Assembly (NCBI GenBank): GCA_964609695.1
Contig: CAZSSP010000009.1
Span: 1-64,000 of the forward strand
DNA length: 64,000 nucleotides
Reading direction: 5' to 3'
Source of the DNA: JAGNHS01 sp964609695
Lineage (GTDB): Bacteria > Bdellovibrionota > UBA2428
Shown piece after piece: positions 41,893 through 51,173 of the stretch (positions within the stretch are counted from its first letter, which is position 1; each line of letters starts with the position of its first letter). The notes beneath the pieces are model-generated. The model saw only the letters and a program-made list of their open reading frames with translations, was not told the origin of the DNA and did no database searches. The position numbers and the translations under genes are program-made.

Positions 41893-43358
41893 AAAACGCC
41901 TCCGCTACGTTTAAGTCCCATTTCAATCGCTTTTTCTGTATTGAAACCAAACCTAAACGAAACTCCACTCACGTCGCGGCCCAACCAGCGAGCCGATCGA
42001 GAGACCATATAAGAATCCATAATCACTTTAAGCGCCTTTTTATGACTCGGTAGTTCCAAACGACAATGCTCTGTACCTGCATCAATCAGTTTAGCTCCAG
42101 CTATAATCAAATCGGAGCCATAGTCAGCGCCATCTTCATCCTTTTTTCTAAGCGAGGCTTGGCAAATACTTTTCTCAAGACTGTCTTTTGACCAATCTAA
42201 GCCCATCACATCATTATTATAAGGTGCTGCTAAAGTTAGCTCTTCCCATGTAATGCTTCCCGTATTTAAACTGGACTTCACAGCTCCCCTATTCACAATC
42301 GCCACATCACCCTTACTCGCATAAAGATAACTTTGCGCCAACCATAGTGCTAATTTATCTGGGCTCATCTCTTGAGAAACATTAGCGACAACCTCGCGAG
42401 CTTTGGGAGAATATTTAGCATATAAGGAATTAATTTTAGTTTGAGTTTCAGAGTCTTCCTCGACAGAAGAATTCAATGCGATGAGATCTACAGATTTAGT
42501 TTGAAGAATTTTTCCACTCGCATCAGCTCCTATGACTAATTTTGTAACCGTCTCACCAAAAGCTGCAGAGTCATAAAGAGGCGCGCAGAAATTTGCGAAT
42601 TGCGCTTTGTGATCGTCTCCAGAAAGAAAGGCTAAGTTTTTATTTGGAATATTTTCACACGCACTTGTCGCAAAAATTTGATCTTGGCTCCAAGGCAAAT
42701 GATTGATCCACAACAAGGGAGCTTTAGCGGCTAAACGTTTCCATTCTGCCCAATTGGAAGATGTTGGATTTCCTGTAAATTTAAAAGCATTTTTCTTGGC
42801 CGCAGCATCATCCCAAAATGGCGTGCGCGTCCAAGAGAGCAACCAAAATTCTAATCCAGATTTTGCACCCTTAAAAAGCACATGATTATTCCAAGCTTGC
42901 GAAGAAAGGCCTTTGACGTTTTCATTAAACCAAGTCACTCCCGACTCTTTAACTAATTTGTTGAGCTCCTGGCCTCCTCTATAAAGTTCATTGTTTCCTA
43001 ATGCCGAATAATCCAATCCAATTTCATGGAGTAATTGAACACAAGCAATGTCTTTTGTGGCCTTGCATGCAGAACTTCCTTTTTCAACTAAATCTCCGCT
43101 CGCAACAACCACAATATCTGTTCGACCGCCCGCCGCAGCTCTTTCCTTTTTAATAATAGTAGCTATTTTTGCTAATCCGCCCAATGCGTCTTTAGAGGGC
43201 AAAAGGTGACTATGAAAATCACTAAAGTGAAGCAGTACGACCTGTGGATCGCCTTTTCTTAGACTTGTTCCTCCAGATTTTCCTAATTCTGTACTACTGC
43301 ATGAAATAAAAAATATAAAAAGAAGTCCAATATAGTGTCGCCAAAGCATAGTAAACAC
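41889..43358 (-). CDS. UshA/5'-nucleotidase-like lipoprotein with altered catalytic motifs
   Basis: 489 residues. A signal with lipobox (LFIFFISCSS) predicts an anchored lipoprotein. The N-terminal metallophosphatase domain shows HFSDFHSHL, VVASGDLVEKG and SALGNNELYRG; the last is GNHE in active relatives, so the histidine is replaced by Asn. The later His motif reads SGDDHKAQ instead of GHxH. The C-terminal 5'-nucleotidase domain (VAIVNRGAVKSSLNTGSITWEELTLAAPYNN) is normal. It may be a degenerate or altered enzyme of the periplasm. Divergent from pgsA, with 5' ends overlapping by a few bases. Confidence 0.8.
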   Translation of the reverse strand: MFTMLWRHYIGLLFIFFISCSSTELGKSGGTSLRKGDPQVVLLHFSDFHSHLLPSKDALGGLAKIATIIKKERAAAGGRTDIVVVASGDLVEKGSSACKATKDIACVQLLHEIGLDYSALGNNELYRGGQELNKLVKESGVTWFNENVKGLSSQAWNNHVLFKGAKSGLEFWLLSWTRTPFWDDAAAKKNAFKFTGNPTSSNWAEWKRLAAKAPLLWINHLPWSQDQIFATSACENIPNKNLAFLSGDDHKAQFANFCAPLYDSAAFGETVTKLVIGADASGKILQTKSVDLIALNSSVEEDSETQTKINSLYAKYSPKAREVVANVSQEMSPDKLALWLAQSYLYASKGDVAIVNRGAVKSSLNTGSITWEELTLAAPYNNDVMGLDWSKDSLEKSICQASLRKKDEDGADYGSDLIIAGAKLIDAGTEHCRLELPSHKKALKVIMDSYMVSRSARWLGRDVSGVSFRFGFNTEKAIEMGLKRSGGVF

Positions 43359-43376
43359 CCTATCATAAAAGTGGGC

Positions 43377-43928
43377 ATGAAAAACCTCCCCAACGCACTC
43401 ACTCTTTTACGCATCGCGATTCTTCCTTTTTTCGCTTTAGCTATTATTAATAATTATCATTTCACATCTGTAGGCTTCCTCATTATTGCCGGAATCACAG
43501 ATTACCTTGATGGTTATTTAGCTCGATCCCAAAAACAAGAAAGTAATTTTGGCAAACTCATGGACCCTGTAGCCGATAAACTTGTGCTCTGTATTTCATT
43601 AATATTCTTAGTGTCCAATCCCTTTTTTAATTTTAGCCCTTGGCTTGCGAGTCTTCTATTAGCGCGTGAATTTCTCATAACAGGTATTAGAGCGCTTATT
43701 GCTGCTCATGGTTTTATTATGGGCGCACAATGGCTCGGCAAATTAAAAACAACATTTCAATTTTTAGGATTAGGATTTTTATTCTTTGGAGCTGGGCTCA
43801 ACAACAACCCAGGAGAATGGCTCATGAGTAGCGGAGTCTTTATGATTTGGCTCTCTGCACTTTTGAGTTACATAAGCCTTTTCCTTTATTCGAAAAAGGC
43901 TTACTTTTTATTATCTACTGAAAGTTAA
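43377..43928 (+). CDS. pgsA: CDP-diacylglycerol-glycerol-3-phosphate 3-phosphatidyltransferase
   Basis: 183 residues from ATG 43377 (a longer start at 43335 would overlap the divergent gene). The CDP-alcohol phosphotransferase motif D-G-x2-A-R-x8-G-x3-D-x3-D is complete in YLDGYLARSQKQESNFGKLM plus DPVADK (about residues 50-75). N-terminal NLPNALTLLRIAILP is typical of PgsA, which makes phosphatidylglycerophosphate at the inner membrane. Five or six helices are visible. Length is usual for the family. Confidence 0.93.
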   Translation: MKNLPNALTLLRIAILPFFALAIINNYHFTSVGFLIIAGITDYLDGYLARSQKQESNFGKLMDPVADKLVLCISLIFLVSNPFFNFSPWLASLLLAREFLITGIRALIAAHGFIMGAQWLGKLKTTFQFLGLGFLFFGAGLNNNPGEWLMSSGVFMIWLSALLSYISLFLYSKKAYFLLSTES

Positions 43929-45604
43929 TTCGCATTCGGAACCTCTTGTGCTTGCAGAAAATTAGCCGTAGTTTGTGAGGGTTTGATTTGTTTATAAGCA
44001 TTATCACCCCAACAATAAACTTTTAGAGTTGTATCCTCAGCTGCACCTTGAGAGGGTTGAAAATAAGCTTTACCGCAAACAGTAGCTCCACCACCAGTAA
44101 TATCTGAAAAGACTAGGTAACCCTCCTGATTATTCGCATTTTTAGTATCTACAATTTGATCTGCCGTAAGATATTTTGCCGCTGGAGTGCAAGAAGTGCC
44201 CGTTTGAGTGCAGCGTCCGTTTTGGGATTGATCATTATAACCCCAGCAAAATGCCGCTCGGGTATTTCTATCTAAAGAACAACTACTATGCTTTGTAGAA
44301 GCTATTTTTTTAATAAAAGGGCGAGCAGAATATCCAGACGTTTGAACACCTGTGGGGTCTGGACTCAAAACAGGCTTATCAGCACGCGGCATATCGATCA
44401 TTCCTGTCGATATGGTCGAACCCGTAGCACCCAAGTCAGCACGTCCCCAACAAAAGATTTTTCTATCTTCCATCAATGCACATGAGTTGCTATCTGATGC
44501 AGCAACACTCCAAGCTTTATAACTTGACGAAGTTGTAGAATTTGTTGGCATAGAAACTTGCTTAGGCCAAGGAGTATACGAAGTTCCTGCACCACTCGTG
44601 TTTAAGCCAGTCATATTATATTCATTATGACCCCAACAAAATAACCCGAGACTGTCAGCATCTTCAATCGCGCACACATGCACGTTACCAACCGCAAGAT
44701 GAATGGCACGTAAAGTTCTCGTAGTACCATTAATCAAACGAGCCGAGGCTACATAATATGGAAAATTTGAATCTGTGGTTTTGTGATTGGCATTAGTATC
44801 AGTTGTTTGGCCATCTTTTAGCCCAAGTCCAAGAGTCCTATTGGCATTATAACCCCAACACATGACTCTTTTGTCAGTCATAATGGCGCAAGCAGAAGCA
44901 CCACCTGCATCAACATAAGCCACATTCGAAAGCACTGGCACAGGAATATTTTGGTTGGCATTCGTACCATTACCAATAGCGCCAAACGCACCTCGACCCC
45001 AACAATAGACTTGGTTTCTATTAGTCAAAACACAAGTGTTAAAATCGCCCGCAGTTATATGTATATATTTTATAGGATTAGAACTAGAACTCGCAGGTTC
45101 GCTTGTTTGAACAACCGTTCTATCATCCACTCTCACAATTGTAGATGTAGGAGCAGAATCAGTGCCCAATAAATAAGGATAGGTCGTTGAATAAGTTCCC
45201 CAACAATTAATAGACAATTGATCATTTGAAATCGCGCACACGTGTTGCTCGCCCACGGCTACACTTGAAAGATAATCATTTCGAAAAGCCAAGGGATCAA
45301 CCACCGCTCCACCACCAGAGCCACCACCGCCTGAACCACCACCCGAATTATTATTGGTGTTTGAATTACCACCAGGCCCAACAGCATTATCATTACTATT
45401 ATTTATATTATTGCTATTTCCCGAATTGCTATTTCCTGAATTGTTATTTCCAGTAGTCGATCCACCACCATTAGAACCTAGCGAAGAACCGCTGCCCCCT
45501 GAAGAGCCCCTAGTCCCAGTACTCGCACCACCAGTGCAGCTCTGAAGAAGTATTAATGATAAATATAAAAATGCCAAATACATCACGTTCTTCATAACTT
45601 TCAT
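43925..45604 (-). CDS. RCC1-repeat lipoprotein
   Basis: About 559 residues. A lipobox (LILLQSCTGG) is followed by a long Gly/Ser/Asn linker of about 85 residues and then at least six RCC1-type repeats, each with an ...CWG... core (for example VYCWGRGAFGAIGNG and MCWGYNANRTLGLG), which fold into a beta-propeller. Cys residues recur in every repeat. In bacteria such proteins are exposed on the surface or in the periplasm and bind partners; the ligand is unknown. The start is chosen at ATG 45604, with AAAGG 8 bases before it. Confidence 0.8.
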   Translation of the reverse strand: MKVMKNVMYLAFLYLSLILLQSCTGGASTGTRGSSGGSGSSLGSNGGGSTTGNNNSGNSNSGNSNNINNSNDNAVGPGGNSNTNNNSGGGSGGGGSGGGAVVDPLAFRNDYLSSVAVGEQHVCAISNDQLSINCWGTYSTTYPYLLGTDSAPTSTIVRVDDRTVVQTSEPASSSSNPIKYIHITAGDFNTCVLTNRNQVYCWGRGAFGAIGNGTNANQNIPVPVLSNVAYVDAGGASACAIMTDKRVMCWGYNANRTLGLGLKDGQTTDTNANHKTTDSNFPYYVASARLINGTTRTLRAIHLAVGNVHVCAIEDADSLGLFCWGHNEYNMTGLNTSGAGTSYTPWPKQVSMPTNSTTSSSYKAWSVAASDSNSCALMEDRKIFCWGRADLGATGSTISTGMIDMPRADKPVLSPDPTGVQTSGYSARPFIKKIASTKHSSCSLDRNTRAAFCWGYNDQSQNGRCTQTGTSCTPAAKYLTADQIVDTKNANNQEGYLVFSDITGGGATVCGKAYFQPSQGAAEDTTLKVYCWGDNAYKQIKPSQTTANFLQAQEVPNAN

Positions 45605-45725
45605 TGTAAGAGCCTTTACATTTCGAGGGTTTGAAGTTTGCAATAAATCTTCTTTAAGATTCTATAAAGCCAATCGCCGTATAATCTTGAAAGCTTAAAT
45701 CACATCACATAGTTTGGAAAAACTG

Positions 45726-46976
45726 ATGAAAGCGTCCTCTAAAAAACTTTGTCTTATTCTTGTCACAATTTTAAGTTATTCTTTGCAGGCCGCCCTGAAT
45801 GAACCCAATTTGCCCGATCCCAGCTTTCAAAATCCCTTCATCTCAACCGTACATGGAGCTGTTATGGCCTATGCGGGAAGAATCAGAAACCTACAAAGCA
45901 AATATCAAAATTATCAAAGCCTTCCTTCAAAGCACTTTGAAATTGGCAGCACAAAAGTGCTTCTCTTTAATCAAAAGACTAAGGCCGATTTAGTCATTGC
46001 ATTGCCTGGAATTGCCACAAAGAATTTTTCCCCAATGATGAGTCGCCCCTTGGATTACTTTTCTAACCGAGGGTATCACACGGCCGTAATCAACAATTCC
46101 TGGAGCCACACTTATTTAATTCAAAAGCCCGACCATTGGCCGGGCGATATTGAAGCTGAAGCTGAAGTGATACTCGACCTCATCCCTGAAATTATAAAAA
46201 AAATTGGAGCTCAAAACGTTAAGCATATTCACCTTTATGGTGAATCTTATGGTGGCTTTTTAAGTTCCGTTGTTAAAGGCCTCGATAAAAATAATTTAAT
46301 CGATGGAAAAATCCTGATGGTTGGCCCTCCTATTAATTTTAAGAGTGCCGCCAATAATCTCGATCAACTCATCGTTAGAGCTCAAAATTTGCCCGAAACT
46401 AAACCAGGAAACTTAGAACTTTTGGGTATTATGTTTGGATTTTTATGGGAAAATCTTCAAGGTAAAACTCCTAAAGTGAATGAAGATCAAATGCTACAAG
46501 TGGTTTCGATAGATGTTTTCTTAAAACACTTAAAACAAACTCTGAAAGATCTAAAAAATATTGGTGGCCCGAATCTTCCTGATTCGATAAATCTCACAGA
46601 CCCACGCTATTTTTCCTATATAGATTCTGTTTCCAAAAACTTTAGAGTTAAAAACCCTCAAAGTTTTTCTCTTTTTTATTGGCTGAATAAACTGCAAAGC
46701 AAAAACGTCGACTTTCAAGTGATTAGCGCACAAGATGATTTTCTAAATATCGGAGAAGTTTGGAATTTAGCAAACTCGCAAAATTCAATTTCGATCTTAA
46801 GCTGGGGTGGCCATTTAGGATTTACTGGATTCAAATGGTGGGAAGAAATTCTAGATAAAAAATTTGGCAGCAGACTTCCTGGTTCAGAGCCTCCAGCCTG
46901 CATTGGTTTTGAAGCTCCCACATGGAATGACCCGAAAATGTCTAAAACTTTTCGGGCCCACGACTTTAGTTTTTAA
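45726..46976 (+). CDS. Exported alpha/beta hydrolase
   Basis: About 416 residues. A signal peptide (KLCLILVTILSYSLQAALN) precedes an alpha/beta-hydrolase core: LVIALPGIATKNFSPMMSRP, the nucleophile elbow HLYGESYGGFLSS (about residue 178) and, near the end, a FQVISAQDDFLN segment and a WGGHLGF segment that could give the Asp and His. Esterase, lipase or peptidase activity is possible; the substrate is not. ATG 45726 is preferred to TTG 45714. A hairpin (CCCGAAAA/TTTTCGGG at 46931-46957) near the 3' end may aid termination. Confidence 0.8.
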   Translation: MKASSKKLCLILVTILSYSLQAALNEPNLPDPSFQNPFISTVHGAVMAYAGRIRNLQSKYQNYQSLPSKHFEIGSTKVLLFNQKTKADLVIALPGIATKNFSPMMSRPLDYFSNRGYHTAVINNSWSHTYLIQKPDHWPGDIEAEAEVILDLIPEIIKKIGAQNVKHIHLYGESYGGFLSSVVKGLDKNNLIDGKILMVGPPINFKSAANNLDQLIVRAQNLPETKPGNLELLGIMFGFLWENLQGKTPKVNEDQMLQVVSIDVFLKHLKQTLKDLKNIGGPNLPDSINLTDPRYFSYIDSVSKNFRVKNPQSFSLFYWLNKLQSKNVDFQVISAQDDFLNIGEVWNLANSQNSISILSWGGHLGFTGFKWWEEILDKKFGSRLPGSEPPACIGFEAPTWNDPKMSKTFRAHDFSF

Positions 46977-47002
46977 ACGAGATCCATTTTATTCGTCTGA
47001 AA

Positions 47003-48322
47003 CTACGCACTTCCGTAGCTATGAAGACCACTCAAAACTAAGTTGACTCCTAAAAACGCAAAGACCATCACAATAAATCCAATAATGCTAATAAAAGACA
47101 ATGTGTTGGGCTTCCAGTTTATCAATAATTTTCCATGCAAATAGATAAGATAAACTAACCAAGTGATTAAAGCCCAAGTTTCCTTAGGATCCCAACCCCA
47201 ACTTCTACCCCAGGCATAATAAGCCCATACGGCCCCCGTAATTAAAAGCAGAGTTTGAAAAGGAAAAGCAAAAAGCACAGTCTTATAACTTAATTCATGC
47301 AAACGATCTGCGCTCGGTAATTTATCCATAATGCTTTTATGAAAATGCTCAAGAGCTAAAAAGACAAATGCAAAAAACAAAGAAGTGAAGATTAGCATCA
47401 CTAAATATGGATTCGAATATAAGCTGAGGTCGGGATGACTTCGCTTCATATAAAACAACCATCCCAAAAGACCCGCCATAGAAAGAGTACCCGTCCAAAA
47501 TAAAGTTTTATCAAGTTTTTGCATTTGGTTATATTGTGATTTTTTACGACGAAACATAATAATCATCGCCGCAAAAAACGATAAAAAGCTCACCCAAAAA
47601 AAATACTCGGCGCCAGGTACAGCCACCATACGAGTTACCACAGGCCCACCTTCGTATTCTCTATAGGTGTCTTTAGTTTCACTTTGAGTACCATCGGCTA
47701 AGGTTTTTGTAATGGTTTTATCTAAAAAGAATTTTCCATCTTTAAAAACATGTCCCCTTCCAGCCGTGCCTAAATTTACAAGAAACATCAAACAAAGAAC
47801 GGCTGCAATTTTTGTAACCGAAACTTTATTTCTAAATAAATGCAAAAATGACAAGCAAGCCCCATAGGTGAAAGCTGCATAAGCTATCATTCCAAAACAA
47901 ACGTGGATCTTCAACCAATTGCTTTGAAGCGCAGGAATTAGAGGCTCTACAGTTTTATTCGGAGTCATCACAGCCATTCCCATTAACAAAAAAACTAAAG
48001 GCATCACAATGACACCCGTTAACGGCACTCGCCAAAGCCACTGACCCAATAATTGAAATAAAGAGGCACCCCAGGCAAAAAACACCAAGGACTCATAAAG
48101 ATTTGTCCACGGGGGTCTATCAATTCCCCCAATATACCATCGACCCAATAGACCCAACGTGTGAGCTAAAAAGGCTGCCGCAGCTAGTGTTTGGGCCGTG
48201 TTTCGCCAAAATCCATTTGATTTTTTTACAATCATGGCCGCAAAAAAACAGAATGCCGCAATTAAATATATAAAAGCAGAATAATTTAATGCACTGACAG
48301 TATAAGAAAAAATATTATCCAT
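47003..48322 (-). CDS. ccsA: System II cytochrome c biogenesis protein CcsA (ResC)
   Basis: 439 residues with several membrane helices and the haem-handling WWD segment WGRSWGWDPKETWALITW (about residue 385). It carries haem to the periplasm with ResB in the system II pathway. It is longer than the usual 320 residues because of a periplasmic insertion of about 45 residues (TITKTLADGTQ, REYEGGPVVTRM region). It overlaps the ResB gene by 8 bases. DsbD at 37.8-39.5 kb probably supplies thiol reductant. Confidence 0.93.
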   Translation of the reverse strand: MDNIFSYTVSALNYSAFIYLIAAFCFFAAMIVKKSNGFWRNTAQTLAAAAFLAHTLGLLGRWYIGGIDRPPWTNLYESLVFFAWGASLFQLLGQWLWRVPLTGVIVMPLVFLLMGMAVMTPNKTVEPLIPALQSNWLKIHVCFGMIAYAAFTYGACLSFLHLFRNKVSVTKIAAVLCLMFLVNLGTAGRGHVFKDGKFFLDKTITKTLADGTQSETKDTYREYEGGPVVTRMVAVPGAEYFFWVSFLSFFAAMIIMFRRKKSQYNQMQKLDKTLFWTGTLSMAGLLGWLFYMKRSHPDLSLYSNPYLVMLIFTSLFFAFVFLALEHFHKSIMDKLPSADRLHELSYKTVLFAFPFQTLLLITGAVWAYYAWGRSWGWDPKETWALITWLVYLIYLHGKLLINWKPNTLSFISIIGFIVMVFAFLGVNLVLSGLHSYGSA

Positions 48323-49745
48323 TGGCTCGTCCTTTAGTTGCTAATCTCAATCGAGTCGCAAGTTTTTTTAAATCATTTTCAAATGTGAGTGGAAGTCTAT
48401 GAATAGTTCCACTTAATAAAATTTCACCATTATCAAATCGTAAATGATAGCGTTTGTGCTGAACAAACAAGGCATAAAAAGTGCCTATGAGCATCCCCAA
48501 GCAACCTAACCAATAAATCGGAGCTCCAGGATCGTGAGCAATTTGTAATCCCGAAAAATGTTTTTCATCGAGACTTTCTAAAACTGCAGCCCAAGGAGAC
48601 TTTCGATTTTCAAAATCAAAATTTGGATAATTTTTAAGAATCCAAAATTCTTCACCCGAAGGCTGACCGTTTTTTAATTCTTGAATCTGAACACCGGGCC
48701 CGAAACCTTGGACATCATTCAAAGCTCTCAATACAACATACTGAACACCAAAGCTGTCGAGTTTCTGAACTTTTCCAACACCTGTTTTTTGAAAGGCTTG
48801 TTTTGAATAAGAGCCTGTTTTTTCGACGAAGCGCAATTCAATATTAAAATCTCCCATAGAACCATAACTCGCTTGATAAAAAGTAAAATCTCCATAGGAA
48901 AGAGGGTCATTCACTGTAATCACTTTTGAAGCCAAGACACTTCCATTTTGGCGATCGAGAATATTTAATTTCGTTCTAAAATCTTTGGGTCGACCAGGGA
49001 AATCCTTATAAAAATCTACATGAAAATATTCAGCCTCAATTCTAAAAGGCATTAAACGCTCATTAGGCGCAGTTCCTGGAATACTTGGAAGCCCACTCGC
49101 ATTTCCTTCTTTAAATAGTAAAAAGGTGTCCACCGCAGAGCCCTCAGGAATATTAGCTCCGCCTTCAAAACCTTTAAGACCAGAATAAATGGCTCCGGCA
49201 AAAACCAGCAGGAGAGAGCTGTGAACGAGATAATTAGCCACACGTGACCAGCGACCACTTTGCCAAGAGATTTGAAATGAATTCGCTGAAGATTCTAATT
49301 CCTCAAATTTAACCCAAGGAGATTTAATTTGAGCTTCTAAAATTTTTTTAGCTTCTGAGGCCTTCAAACTAGAGTTCCAAGAATGAAAAAACTTGGGATC
49401 GCGCGCTAAAAAAGTGCTTTTACTTAAAGCCACAGCCTTGGCGTTTGCCGCTTTCCACATTTGCGGCCAACGTTCTACAGAACACGCTATTAGATTTATG
49501 GCTAACAAGGCTATAAGCCCAACATACCAAAACGAATGATAAGCTGTGAAAAGCTGGGTCCACTTAGCAAAACGCCAAAATTCGTAATCATATTGAATGG
49601 CGGGATCGATGTTAGAAATGTTTTGCTGCAAAACAATGGTTCCGGGGATAGAAAGAAGTAATAACGCAACAAAGACCACAAGCGTTAGCTTTACAGAGGC
49701 TAGTTTTAGCCAAATCTGATCTACACACTCCCAAAAGAAGCCCAT
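48315..49745 (-). CDS. resB: System II cytochrome c biogenesis protein ResB (Ccs1)
   Basis: 476 residues with the ResB layout: three N-terminal membrane helices (for example LASVKLTLVVFVALLLLSIPGTIV and FWYVGLIALLAINLIAC), a large periplasmic domain with NDPLSYGDFTFYQASYG (about 280-295), and a C-terminal helix (IYWLGCLGMLIGTFYALFV). ResB and CcsA together form the haem lyase of system II. The gene overlaps ccsA by 8 bases. Confidence 0.93.
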   Translation of the reverse strand: MGFFWECVDQIWLKLASVKLTLVVFVALLLLSIPGTIVLQQNISNIDPAIQYDYEFWRFAKWTQLFTAYHSFWYVGLIALLAINLIACSVERWPQMWKAANAKAVALSKSTFLARDPKFFHSWNSSLKASEAKKILEAQIKSPWVKFEELESSANSFQISWQSGRWSRVANYLVHSSLLLVFAGAIYSGLKGFEGGANIPEGSAVDTFLLFKEGNASGLPSIPGTAPNERLMPFRIEAEYFHVDFYKDFPGRPKDFRTKLNILDRQNGSVLASKVITVNDPLSYGDFTFYQASYGSMGDFNIELRFVEKTGSYSKQAFQKTGVGKVQKLDSFGVQYVVLRALNDVQGFGPGVQIQELKNGQPSGEEFWILKNYPNFDFENRKSPWAAVLESLDEKHFSGLQIAHDPGAPIYWLGCLGMLIGTFYALFVQHKRYHLRFDNGEILLSGTIHRLPLTFENDLKKLATRLRLATKGRANG

Positions 49746-49818
49746 GCCAGCTTTCTCTCACCGGTCAACGCGCCGGTCAATGAAGGAATCCTATTCTCAG
49801 ACTAAAATCATTAGCGCT

Positions 49819-50217
49819 ATGAGAAAATCAATCAGTCTCTCAATATTTCTTAGTACACTGTTTTTTATGGCCGCAAATAAAGTGGAGGCTTCTGCCAAAA
49901 AAGATAAAGCTCCCAAAGCCGGAGTTGAAAAATTTGAAGAATATTTAATTCGTTTTAACGAAGAGCTCAAAAGCGAAGAACGCCAACAAATTTATAAGAA
50001 ATATAATTTTATCGAAAAAAGAGAAGTTAAAACTAGTTTTGGAATTTTTTATGTGATTGGAGTTCCCGCTGGTAAAAATCGAAGTTACTGGGAAGGACAA
50101 ATGAAAAACGAAAGCAAGGTGAAATACATTGAACCTCAGATCATGTATAAAGCTTTTGGAAATAAAAATCCGAATCAAATTTCTACCGAATCAACGAATA
50201 GTAAAGCTGGAAAATAA
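49819..50217 (+). CDS. Small exported protein, inhibitor I9-like
   Basis: 132 residues from ATG 49819 (a longer frame opens at 49744 but its first 25 residues are not signal-like). Signal peptide MRKSISLSIFLSTLFFMAANK, then a compact domain (YLIRFNEELKSEERQQIYKK, FGIFYVIGVP, VKYIEPQIMY) that resembles the I9 propeptide/inhibitor fold of subtilisins. No protease domain follows, so it would be a free-standing inhibitor or chaperone; this is a weak similarity. Its 3' end overlaps the convergent FliL-like gene by 27 bases. Confidence 0.5.
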   Translation: MRKSISLSIFLSTLFFMAANKVEASAKKDKAPKAGVEKFEEYLIRFNEELKSEERQQIYKKYNFIEKREVKTSFGIFYVIGVPAGKNRSYWEGQMKNESKVKYIEPQIMYKAFGNKNPNQISTESTNSKAGK

Positions 50218-50919
50218 AACGTCTACCACTCGACCGTTTTTTAGGTGATAATTCATTTCAGTCATAATTTCTGATTTGAGCAGTTGCTTACCTTTTAAAC
50301 CCAATAGTTGATCGCGCTCGTATTTTGCCAGTATGGAAATCATCAAAGATCTCATTTCTGTTTCCCGTCCACGCAGCTCTTCTTTGGCTTTGTAATTATC
50401 AACTTCAAACTCAAAACTAATAAGAGCGACATTCTGCTGTTGCCCCTCGACCTTTAATCCCGCTGAAATGGAATCCAAAGGAAAATAGTGAAAGCCTCTT
50501 CTAATCGCGATGTTATTGACTTGAATGCTCGCCAAACCTCTTTTGGGACCAGGCTCCTGAAGATCATGACCTTCAGCTAATTGGCCATCTTGTCGATCTC
50601 GAATATCTTTTGGAATTAAGGACCCTGAAAATGCAGGCTCGGCAGCAGCTTCTCCACCATGCCCACCTTTTTTCTCTCCGCCCTCTGCAACTTCATCTTC
50701 TTCTTCGCTATGAGCGGGCTTTAAATGAGGAGCTATCCACATATTAAAGCTGAGATAAGACCACAAAGCTGAAAAACAAATGAAAAGCAATGAAAGTGTT
50801 CTCACTAATAAAACTTCTCGAGTAGGACGAAGTAAAAATCCGGCGAAGCCTTTGGCTGATCCAAAAAATTCTTTGGTTTGAACTACAAAAAGTTTGAGTC
50901 TCTCAACAAAAAGTCTCAA
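50191..50919 (-). CDS. FliL-like flagellar basal-body-associated protein
   Basis: 242 residues: one membrane helix near residue 45-65 (LLFICFSALWSYLSFNMW), an acidic and Gly-rich linker, and a C-terminal domain (about 140-242) with the FliL pattern: VALISFEFEVDN, RGRETEMRSLMISILAKY, LLGLKGKQLLKSEIMTEMNYHL and a closing VVDVLFSSFTIR. FliL surrounds the flagellar stator. It is alone here, without other flagellar genes, so it may be a paralogue. It is divergent from the HD-GYP gene. Confidence 0.7.
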   Translation of the reverse strand: MRLFVERLKLFVVQTKEFFGSAKGFAGFLLRPTREVLLVRTLSLLFICFSALWSYLSFNMWIAPHLKPAHSEEEDEVAEGGEKKGGHGGEAAAEPAFSGSLIPKDIRDRQDGQLAEGHDLQEPGPKRGLASIQVNNIAIRRGFHYFPLDSISAGLKVEGQQQNVALISFEFEVDNYKAKEELRGRETEMRSLMISILAKYERDQLLGLKGKQLLKSEIMTEMNYHLKNGRVVDVLFSSFTIR

Positions 50920-51173
50920 CTTCTCTTTATATAATTTGAGCTTTTCCAGCCTAAGCCTCCCAGAGCCTCTTATCGGCTAAAGGCAGGAATTATTTTAGGA
51001 TTTCGGAGCACCCCATCCTGAAACAGCATAAGCACATGATTTTATTGAATAAACATTTAAAAAATCATTGTGCGCGATGAAACGGTCCTGGGAGGGGTCA
51101 AGCTCCTTTAATGGCGCAGAATTCTCGCTTCCTCTCCTAAAGTTCAATGTCTAGAACTCCGAATAGTTATTGA
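50920..51173. promoter_or_regulatory. Divergent regulatory region of the FliL-like and HD-GYP genes
   Basis: 254 bases without a gene. It contains ATTGTGCGCGATGAAACGG (51067-51085) followed by TCCTGG, which closely resembles the arms of the nested palindrome at 31218-31413. No riboswitch consensus (GEMM type) is recognisable. Confidence 0.35.

Noticed and set aside
50920..51173. Possible c-di-GMP riboswitch before the HD-GYP gene
   Set aside because: The GEMM core motifs are not found on either strand; only an imperfect resemblance to a repeat arm is seen.
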